Shown here one piece after another: positions 32,351 to 40,527 of a stretch of 64,000 bases of DNA. Position 1 is the stretch's first letter; the number at the start of each line of letters is the position of its first letter. Below the pieces are notes generated by a model, which was not told the origin of the DNA, did no database searches, and worked only from the letters and a program-made list of their open reading frames with translations. A program made the position numbers and the translations under genes. This stretch comes from Neoceratodus forsteri. Taxonomy: Eukaryota; Chordata; Ceratodontiformes; Ceratodontidae. The stretch covers positions 1,395,899,001 to 1,395,963,000 of the forward strand of contig CM057456.1 of assembly GCA_016271365.2 (NCBI GenBank). The letters run 5' to 3'.

Positions 32351-32700
32351 CAGTAGTATAGAAAACTTCTGAGATTAAGTAAATCTGCAGTAGCTAAAGC
32401 AAAAGTGGACTGCTACCACAAATACTTGGAGGAAATGAACATCTATCCAGCAGGTTCTGGTCGGGGCCAAAAACTTTGAAATGTTTCTTCAAAAGCAAAT
32501 GGAATAAATCTGCAACCCCCTCTGGAGACCTTGACACCTCGCTTCCAGACATTGTGAATTCCTATAACTCCCTCTTCACTTGCTTCCGAATCACTGCCAA
32601 GTTTCTGAATTCCTTGGTGCCATACATGGGTGGTCTCTCATCATGCAACCCAGATCCTGACCCTTATAACCCAACCAACCAACAAAACTTTATTTCTGGA
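32351..32700 (+). pseudogene. L2-like LINE fragment, linker region
   Basis: Broken plus-strand frames read AVAKAKVDCYHKYLEEM, LQKQMEISATPSGDLDTSLP and DIVNSYNSLFTCF. This recalls the ORF2 linker between endonuclease and RT in L2-like elements. It breaks near 32690 at an AT-rich join. Identity rests on general pattern only. Confidence 0.45.
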
Positions 32701-32884
32701 ACGCAATTCTAGCATAGATCATAGCATTTTGCACAGTATAATCAGCACTTTTAAAAACACACCACCAGGTTTCTAAGACATAGCAGAAATATAAATATCA
32801 GCATATGCCAACTCAAATAAATAAGTTTTCAAGGCAGATTTAGAGGCCTCAATTGGTGGGCAATCCCTTACTTGATCTGCCAAA
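32701..32884. other. AT-rich insertion, possible minus-strand LINE tail
   Basis: The sequence CAAATAAATAAGTTTTCAAG resembles the inverse of an L2-like 3' end next to a C-terminal coding remnant, as at 13030-13060. It separates two parts of one plus-strand LINE fragment. Confidence 0.35.
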
Positions 32885-33130
32885 CTTTACTTTTAGCACA
32901 TCTGTACAACAGAGGTCTTCAAAGCACTAAAAGGTCTCAGCCCAAACAATAGTCCTGGTGCTGACTCCTCCAACCTGAAGCTTCTCTGCCTTGTAGCACA
33001 ACGTGACTGTGCCCTAGTTACCATGCTGTTAAACGTCTGCCTAATCTCTGGTGTGATGCCTACTGTCTGGAAATGTTCCAGCATTGTGTGTCTCCACAAA
33101 GGAGAGCTAAACAGGATATGAATAATCACT
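32885..33130 (+). pseudogene. L2-like LINE fragment, RT fingers
   Basis: The plus-strand frame reads TEVFKALKGLSPNNSPGADS, LKLLCLVAQRDCALVTMLLN, SGVMPTVWKCSSIVCLHKGE. This is the K-x-L-x-x-x-x-S-P-G-x-D and W-K-x-x-x-I-x-x-L-H-K-G signature at the start of LINE reverse transcriptases. Confidence 0.65.
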
Positions 33131-33139
33131 TTTTACTAC

Positions 33140-34055
33140 TTTACAAAGAATTGTGAAATCGCTGTTAAGTGCTTAGTGAGGAAATGCAAGATTGATTTTT
33201 ACACTGGAAGCTAAAGTGGCTCCTTCTCAAACACAAGGCAGTTATGGAAATGTATTAATTCCTTACTTAATAAGAAATCTTCTGCATCTTTGAGATTGAT
33301 TGACACTTCCAAAGGACTGTTGGTTGATCCTACTCTAATTTCTGCCAAAAAAGATTACTTTGGCAGATCTTGCTAGTTCTACCTTAGCTAACCATTTTTT
33401 TAGAGTTAGGCTGTACTCCTGCTGCTGAGTGTGATGATGTTTTGAGTCTTGGTACCATTGTTAATTTGGTACTTTATTTCAAGGGTTTCTCTTATCAGGA
33501 GACTTTAAAAATATTTGAAATCTATGAAGGTATCATCTTCAGAGGACCTAGACGGTATTAACATGTCCTTATTTCATCTTACGCTTGAGGAATTGGCTAT
33601 TCCGGTTAGGAGTTTATGTAGTTTATCTTTCTGTGCTTGGCAGCTGCTGCAGACTTAGAAGCAGGCAACTGTGGTTTCCTTATTCTAGTTGGGATGTTAT
33701 ACTGATGTCTAATTATCATTCTTTATCCATCTTACCTTCTTTGTCTAAAGCCTTAGCACGTGCAGTGTTTGATCAGGTGTCAGACTATCTGGATTCCTAT
33801 AATTTATTAACTCCAAAAGAACATGGTTTGGGGGCTCACTTTGGGACCCAGACTGCTTTGTTGACATTGATGAAAAACTTGCATGGTGTGTTAGATTCGA
33901 GGAAACATTGCTGTTGCAGTGTTTCTCGATCCGATTAAGGCTTTTGATTTGGTGAACCACGCTTGGCTGCTATCCAAGCTCACGGCACATGGTTTCTCTG
34001 TTAACACAGTTGAATGGTTTCATGGTTATTTATCTGATAGGTTCCAATTCAGCTA
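33140..34055 (+). pseudogene. L2-like LINE fragment, RT to block A region
   Basis: Plus-strand frames give LWKCINSLLNKKS, SSEDLDGINMSLFHLTLEEL, NYHSLSILPSLSKALARAVF, DQVSDYLDSYNLLTPKEHGL and FGTQTALLTLMKNLHGVLD. After a frameshift comes a VFLDPIKAFDLVNHAWLL-like block A with F-x-D kept as FLD. Many stops; the copy ends before block B. Confidence 0.7.
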
Positions 34056-34427
34056 ATATGACATGTAACTTTCTTAGATTCCCCCTTCCTGTCATCACTG
34101 AGGAACTTTGAATGAAAACAGGATCTTAATCCTTTTCAGTTTATCTACCCTTTGTTTCTTACTCCCCACTTAAATTCCTGTCCCTCTACAGCTACATCAT
34201 AATCAGTCATGGCAATGACTGCAATGTCTCAAATAGAGTACAGTATTGTGACCTCAGGTGTAATATTAATATTGATGTGGACACCACTCTTAAGAATTGT
34301 AAGAGTGAGTACTTTCAAATCAAAATATTGGGAGCAGAATGAAGACATTTCCTTTTAAAAATGCAAAAAATATGTAAGGATTTATCAGATTGCTTGCATA
34401 TCTGTTTATATACTTTTTTGCACAACA
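34056..34427. other. no recognisable feature
   Basis: AT-rich DNA without a supported element. Confidence 0.4.
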
Positions 34428-34565
34428 CTTGAACAACCCTGTGCCAGTGGCTCAATAGATTGCATACCTGCTTCAAGAGCCAGAAGGTTGTAGGTTCTAG
34501 CCCCACATTAGGATCTGAAACCAATACTGTACTGCAATAACCCCACATGCATTTCTTCCTGCATT
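34428..34565 (+). mobile_element. tRNA-derived SINE head
   Basis: The A box GTGGCTCAATAGATTGCATA and B box GGTTCTAGCCC are spaced as in a tRNA. They are followed by AATACTGTACTGCAATAACC, which loosely matches the body of the HE1-like SINE at 19430-19865. The tail is not recognisable, so this copy is truncated or decayed. Confidence 0.55.
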
Positions 34566-34799
34566 TCAGGATGTTGGCAGGGAATTTTCTTGCAAGAAGC
34601 AAGGAATTTTTCTTGCATGAATTTTTCATGCAAGGACAAGGTCACAATCCTTACACAGGAGTGTCTGGTGGTGACATTCCTTTCATATAATTCTTAAATT
34701 AAAACTGACATAAACTTACATGAAAACTTGCACATAGCTTGCATATGCCAGCGTATATCCTTGCATGTTGTACCGTCAAAATTCTTACAATGTTCTTGC
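34566..34799. other. T/A-rich stretch with many TTGCA motifs
   Basis: The words CTTGCA and TTGCAT recur about ten times between 34575 and 34800 without a fixed period. This is probably a decayed simple repeat. Confidence 0.35.
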
Positions 34800-35157
34800 A
34801 TTATTTTTCATTAAGGGTAGCTCTGATACCCTTTCGTAAAAGACAACAGTGTCAAAGCATTTTCTCATTTTCTGTGGTGAAAGAATGGAATAATTTGGCA
34901 TCAGATATTATTGCAGTTAATAATACCTTTACACTAAATGATACTGTAGGAATTGTCTGTTAGCCGATAGTGTGTGTAAATGTTTTAATTGAAATATAAC
35001 TGTGATTATATACCGGTATTTGTATTTAATTCTGTAATTTGTGATTTATTGTTAATTTTTATTTGCTTTTTGTTTCTCAGGTCCTTCTTGAAAACACAGT
35101 TTTTGTCCTTTGGTTCTTATCCAGTAAACAAAATAAAAATGAAATGAAATGAAATAA
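34800..35157 (+). mobile_element. LINE 3' end
   Basis: A short C-terminal ORF2 remnant, FSFSVVKEWNNLASDIIAVN (34862-34921), matches the S-x-R-x-x-K-x-W-N-x-L-P style end of L2/CR1-like proteins. A 3' UTR and a terminal (GAAAT)n-like tail at 35135-35155 follow. The family is not assigned. Confidence 0.55.
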
Positions 35158-35288
35158 ATCAGTACAGATCACTTTTGCTTGTCGGTTTAGTGCTGTGTGG
35201 TTTAAAAAAAAATGTCCATTGTCATTTCTGTGGCATTTCTTTTCTCTGAGTGCAAGACGGTGTTGGCTTTCACTTTTGGTTTAACTGG
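35158..35288. other. no recognisable feature
   Basis: Short AT-rich spacer. Confidence 0.4.
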
Positions 35289-35365
35289 CTGACACCCACG
35301 CTGTAATAACCAGCTGGTTATTAGGGAATGGAACCCTGTTATTATGGTGTTCAAAGTGGTGTCAG
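35289..35365. mobile_element. 77-bp foldback with perfect central palindrome
   Basis: The ends CTGACACC and GGTGTCAG are inverted. Inside, TAATAACCAGCTGGTTATTA (35304-35323) is a perfect 20-base palindrome, and a further inverted AATAACAGG-like segment lies at 35336-35345. This looks like a tiny non-autonomous foldback element. Confidence 0.6.
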
Positions 35366-35649
35366 TCTAGTCAATAAATGGGCTCACCAGTTATTTATAA
35401 ATCAGTATAAAATCTGAGTAGGTTACAGTATTCACAGGCATGTTCAGTAATGGGAGGAGGACAGGTACACCACAACACTTACCTGGCAAATCAGGTACAG
35501 TCACAGTAGGACACAGCTCGGTTTTTGAGAAGCAGTTTAGCAGAAGCAATGCTGGTGGGCAGGCTGTTTCCCGAGATAAGATTGTTCCATACTGTTGGGA
35601 GCCTGTAGCTAAAAGCAAGTTGACTGAAATTCAGTTTAGGCTAAGATAC
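35366..35649. other. no recognisable feature
   Basis: No element supported; short open frames on both strands lack recognisable domains. Confidence 0.4.
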
Positions 35650-35803
35650 AAGGAATCCTTTTTTTATTTTAAACCAGGAGAGATACTTTAAGCTGAAGCT
35701 TGTTTACAGGTGCGACCTGCGAGCACAAGGAAGTTAAGTGACTTGCTCAGGGTCACACAGTACGCAAGTGGGGGCTGTGGGATTCAAACCTGTCACAAGA
35801 GTG
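35650..35803 (-). mobile_element. truncated copy of the MIR/L2-tailed SINE
   Basis: The minus strand reads GGTTTGAATCCCACAGCC, CTGTGTGACCCTGAGCAAGT, CACTTAACTTCCTTGTGCTC, GGTCGCACCTG, then CTCCTGGTTTAAAATAAAAA. This matches the SINE at 30268-30481 from its B box to its tail; the A-box head is missing. Confidence 0.85.
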
Positions 35804-36605
35804 AGAGAGAAGTTGGTGTAGGACAGAGCAGCAGGGGTGAGGAGGGTGTACAAATAATTGGGGAGCTTGTTAAGCCAGTATTTAAAACCATAGAAAGCAA
35901 AATGTTGTACTTGTCAGTCCATCACTGAAGGCCAGCCCAGGTGGTCAAATAGTGTGCATTGATGCTCCTGGGCTGGGGTGCAGAGGATAAACCTACAGAG
36001 AGCATTAAATAGGGTATCTAGTTTCATTAACTGGCATTTTTGGAGTGACATCGTAAACCACATTCCCAAAAATCAACTGGAAGGATTAAGCACCCAACCA
36101 GACATTATGCATACCCAAGGAAAGACAGTCACCCACACGATAGAGGGCTCTAAGCTTCCTGTGGGATTTAGAAACCTGTGGTGAAAAGTTGAGGGAATTA
36201 TCCAGTATGACACTGAGATGCCAATATTTGGACACTGAAGATAAGGAGTACTGCCTGAGGTATTAATAGTTAGGGTAGGTCAGGCAGCTAGACATTTTTT
36301 TTCTTTCCATAGAGCATGGGGACAGTTTTGGATTGATTGAGAGCTAAGCAATTTGCTTTAATCTAATCTGAGAGCATGTCAGAGTCTGACTGCAGGGCAG
36401 CCAGTATATCAGCGAACAGCAGCCTGATGAATAAAGGATGGTGTCATCTGCATACACATGATATTACAGGATTTTACAGACTGTGGCAAGTTGCTTACAA
36501 AAATAGTAGAAAGAAGAGGACCTAGAACAGAGCCTTGTGGGACTGCCATAGTGAGTCTGTAGGATTAGATGAAGCTAGGTTTGGAGACGGATTGAGTGTA
36601 GCCAG
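35804..36605 (-). pseudogene. L2-like LINE fragment: RT block B to C-terminal part
   Basis: In the minus strand near 36540, [20 protein letters not shown] (block B) is followed by CNIMCMQMTPSFI, where the YADD block has decayed. Downstream come a CPNIGISVSYW-like and a DTLFNALCRFILCT-like segment similar to the L2-D post-RT region. Stops are frequent. Confidence 0.7.
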
Positions 36606-36639
36606 AGAAGGATGATGAGAACAAGGAAAGGTTCTCAAA

Positions 36640-37195
36640 GTGTGTTCAGGCATATCTGATCTCTGTCTGCTCTCTCCTGTGCAGTTTGTCTTCAGGAAGG
36701 GCATTTCAGCATATCTAAATTGCCTAGTCATCCATGATCTCCAAATAACAACAGATAATTGTCTCCTCTTGGGCGCCATCTTTGTGGACCTCACCGAGGT
36801 CTTTTGTGTGGTGAATCATGCAACGCTCTTGCTCAGGCTCAAAACTCTGGGTCTCAGCCATCCAGCCATCAAATGGTTTGAAAAGGAACCATACCCAGCT
36901 TGTGTCCATGCAAGGTATTATTTCAGACCTTGCAGTCTTAAATTTTGGGGTTCACTGTACAATGCAATGACAATGTCTGAGGTTAATTCATTACTTAAAT
37001 CTAATTTCAGCTTAATCTCCTCCCGGTTCATCAACAGTCACCTGATCCTTAGTGTAAGCAAAACTAAGCTATGGTATTTGGATCCCAGAACTTTCTAACT
37101 CATTTAGCTGATCCACTAGTAATCATAACATCAGATTACATTATTGAGCAAATCAGTTTATACACCAGTGGTCATAAATTTTCACTGAAACATTT
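36640..37195 (+). pseudogene. LINE fragment: RT block A, with B-C deleted
   Basis: The plus-strand frame 36640-37098 reads SPVQFVFRKGISAYLN, LGAIFVDLTEVFCVVNHATL (block A with KAFD reading EVFC, losing Asp), LKTLGLSHPAIKWF. It then jumps to LISSRFINSHLILSVSKTK, which normally follows the YADD block. Blocks B and C have been deleted. It lies head to head with the minus-strand fragment ending at 36605. Confidence 0.7.
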
Positions 37196-37600
37196 GTTTA
37201 CCACCCGGGGGCACTGCTGTGGCACACTAGTAAACCGAGTTCATGCCTCGAGCCCGGGACATCCAGATCAGAGGCCGGCAGGGAGAGATTCGGAGCACCC
37301 ATCGGATGCTTCCCTCCCGTGGCGTGGGTGGCTGCAATCCACTTCAGTAGCAGCTCCTGATAGTGGCTTTGCAGCAGCACTCTTGGCTGCGTGGGTGGCC
37401 CCCCCACTGCTTATTGTCTCTGATCCAGAATTCTGCTGTGGGCGTACCCATGTGGGTGGTGGTGGTGGTTGCCCTGAAAATGGAAAAGGGTTTCACTTGG
37501 AACCCTAAATGGCAGCCTACTAGGCAGCCCCTCCCACACTACCAGGCCCCCAAAGCAGGCTGACCCTTCCACCTCTAGCCGTCGCAGGCTGAATAAAGGC
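37196..37600 (+). mobile_element. possible tRNA-derived SINE, GC-rich
   Basis: GCTGTGGCACACTAGTAAAC and CCTCGAGCCCGGG near 37214-37260 have the spacing of degenerate A and B boxes, and the GC-rich body resembles in style the SINE at 61892-62408. No A tail or target duplication was found, so this is tentative. Confidence 0.3.
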
Positions 37601-38445
37601 ACTTCCTTCCTAATGGCAGCAGGAGGGCCCTCAGACAGGGATAAGTCAGATCTGCCTGATGGTGGATGTACTGGAGGCCTGGGGGGAAGGGTCCAGCAGT
37701 ATAGGGTTTGCCCTGTGGAGAGCCTGAAGGAGGGCTACATAACAATCCATTGCAAGCTATTCTTCCTGCCCAGAAATTAGGAACCATTACAGGAAAGTGA
37801 CCATTTCCCAGTATGAGGTAAGTTATTAATTTATTGGGTTCAAAAAATCTAAATAAAATTGTGCTACACCATTCCATTTTAGAAGGAGAGGGAATGAACT
37901 GTTGTGAGGCGAATTGCCCAAAGCAAACTGACATGCTTCCCTGAAGGAGTGGGTGCCCAAGGAATAGAGGAGCAAAAAAAAAAATTGTCACGCTTTCTAC
38001 CCTCCAGATACAGTAAACCTTCCATCTAGAGGTTAGATATGTCACAATAACTTTACTTGATTTTGCACAGAACAGAACCAATCAGAGAGTAGCTATCACA
38101 ATTCTGATGACATCATAATCGGCCTGTGCAGCACTGAAGCCAGCAGTTCAAATAATATAAAAACAGTAAAATCCTCACACAAAAAAGATGATTTAAAACA
38201 TAACTCTTAAACTGATGTATAAATCAAATAGACAATGGCTTGACTCAAAGCGCACAATTTATTTCAACTTGTGAGAGGACAAGACTTTCATAACTCACTT
38301 GTGGCTTTACCACTTATGAGTTACAGTCTTGGCTCCCTCATACATGGTGATGAATTACATATTTTGAGTCAGGCCATTGTATATCCCCAATGCACTCTGT
38401 TCAAATATGTAACACTCTGGCTTGATGTGTCATTTGCATACATTT
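37601..38445. other. no recognisable feature
   Basis: The 168-codon minus-strand open frame at 37575-38081 shows no domain I recognise. Nothing else is supported. Confidence 0.4.
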
Positions 38446-39265
38446 CGGCAGCAAGCTCCGGGACCCATGAGGACGTCGTGAGGACACTGCTGAAGCCGCC
38501 GTCCTCCAAGATTCGGCAACAAGCTCCGGGACCCACGAGGAGGTTATGAGGGCACTGCTGAAGCAGTCCTCCCCCAAAATTCAGCAACAAACTCCGGGAC
38601 CCACGAGGAGGTTGTGAGGGCACTGCTGAAGCAGCCCTCCCCCAAAATTCGGCAACAAGCTCTGGGACCCAGGGGGGGTCGTGAGGGCAGTGCTGAAGCA
38701 GCCCTCCCAAAAATTCGGCAACAAGCTCCGGGACCCACGAGGAGGTCGTGAGGGCACTGCTGAAGCAGCCCTCCCCCAAAATTCGGCAACAAGCTCCGGG
38801 ACCCACGAGGAGGTCGTGAGGGCAATGCTGAAGCAGTCCTCCCCAAATTTGGCAACAAGCTCCGGGACCCACGAGGAGGTCGTGAGGGCAATGCTGAAGC
38901 AGCCCTCCCCCAAAATTCGGCAACAAGCTCCAGGACCCACGAGGAGGTCGTGAGGGCACTGCTGAAGCAGCCTTCCCCCAAAATTCGGCAACAAGCTCCG
39001 GGACCCACAAGGAGGTCGTGAGGGCACTGCTGAAGCAGCCCTCCCCCAAAATTCGGCAACAAGCTCCGAGACCCACAAGGAGGTCATGAGGGCACTGCTG
39101 AAGCAGCCCTCCCCCAAAATTCGGCAATAAGCTCAGGGACCCATGAGGAGGTCATGAGGGCACTGCTGAGGCAGCCCTCCCCCCAAAATTGAGCAACAAG
39201 CTTCAGGACCCACGAGGAGGTCGTGAGGACACTGCTGAAGCTGCCTTCCCCCCAAATTTGGCAAC
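38446..39265. repeat. 68-bp minisatellite, about 12 units
   Basis: Anchors at CGGCAAC-type positions 38514, 38582, 38650, 38716, 38784, 38850, 38918, 38986, 39054, 39122, 39191 and 39259 give steps of 66-69, mode 68. The unit contains GGGACCCACGAGGAGGTCGT, GAGGGCACTGCTGAAGCAGC and CCCTCCCCCAAAATTC. Units differ by single bases and 2-base indels. Because 68 is not a multiple of three and stops are rare on the minus strand, all three minus frames stay open for long stretches. Confidence 0.95.
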
Positions 39266-39913
39266 AGGGTATGGACAGCATTGCAAACTCGAAAAGGCGG
39301 ACTTAGATTCAAATGTGGCGCCATTTTGTATTCGAATTAGGACTCTGTTAAAAGTCGCAACAGGACTACAAAGTAATGCTTTAAAAAGTCGACACAAGCC
39401 TATAGATAGTTTTTTGGCACAGAGTTCTCCAGTGAATTCCAGGTATAAATGTATATCTGTTTAGTTGCTTTAAGGGATTTTTAAGTTTATACGCCTAAAT
39501 GTTTAAGCTTCTAAAAGTTTCTCCATCAGATTCACTGTATTACTGCCTATCTGTGTAGTTGCTTTAAAGGAGTTTAATTCATTAGCTACACAGAATGTGC
39601 AGTGCCTGAAGTGCTTAAGCTACTATAATGTGGGACAAGCAGCTATTAATTCTTCATATTGTAGCTCCGATTCATCTATTATAGCAATACTGCGGGGTCA
39701 GGTTGCTTTAAGCTTATTCTAGCTCTGATTCTACCTATTTACTGGCTGCAGGCTCAGGAATTGGAATTTAAATCTAAAGTTGTGTTTCCAGCTAGGCTGC
39801 AAGCACCTATGTGCTGAGCTCCTCCCAGAGGGGCATTCAGTTGTTAATTCAGCCTTACCCTGCGTGCAGGTCTCCATTTAAATCCTGTCTTCTCACAGTT
39901 CCTGTCTCCATAG
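39266..39913. other. spacer between the minisatellite and its orphan unit
   Basis: The first 45 bases (GGTATGGACAGCATT onward) are repeated after the orphan unit at about 39983. The rest shows related short words (CTGTGTAGTTGCTTTAA near 39459 and 39550) that suggest an old internal duplication. Confidence 0.5.
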
Positions 39914-40030
39914 CCCCGGGACCCATGAGGAGGTCATGAGGGTACTGCTGAAGCAGCCCTCCCCCAAAATTCGGCAACAAGGTATGGACGGCATTCCAAA
40001 CCCGAGAAGGCTGCCTTAGATTGCCCCGCT
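39914..40030. repeat. orphan 68-bp unit plus shared right flank
   Basis: CCCCGGGACCCATGAGGAGG through CCCCCAAAATTCGGCAACAA is one unit of the 38446-39265 array. It is followed by GGTATGGACGGCATTCCAAA, then CCCGAGAAGGCTGCCTTAGATT, nearly the same right flank that ends the main array at 39268-39312. A unit-plus-flank block was therefore duplicated, not only the unit. Confidence 0.9.
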
Positions 40031-40527
40031 GACGCAAGTGTTGGCTGCCCCACCACCACCCTTGGTGGACGTTACTTATATACAGTTCCTTGTGTGATTT
40101 TTAGCCAATCAGTCGTCTTTCACATTAGCAGGTTATACTCTGTCACCACTTGAGGCTGCCATTGTGTGTTTTCCTATCTCCAACTTACAGGACTCCTTTC
40201 AAAAGGGATTCCCACCATGTTTCCTCTATACATCGCCCTTCTTGCCCCGCCATTCTCACTAGCTCACTAGTGTCACTCCCCCCCTCGAACTTCCCAACGG
40301 AGCAGGTACAAAACACCACAACATACACAATGGCAGCTTGACAGACACCCTCTTGCGCTCTCCACACTGAGTTTTACCAGAGGTCGCTGGTATTTAAGTG
40401 GCTGGTTGGGCCCTCAATACTGCCATCCTCCTTCCATGCTGGAATCATAGCCCTAAACTCCACCACACAATATCCTCCCAGTGATGGTAGCCACCCAAGG
40501 TCCACTACCAGCAAACCTCAGAGCTCC

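Noticed and set aside
38369..39127. 252-codon open frame (minus) as a repeat protein gene
   Set aside because: All three minus frames are open through the same array because the 68-bp unit lacks stops; the unit is not a multiple of three and indels of 1-2 bases are tolerated, so there is no sign of coding constraint.
38446..39265. CRISPR-like array
   Set aside because: Units are contiguous with no unique spacers, and the genome is clearly eukaryotic. It is a minisatellite.
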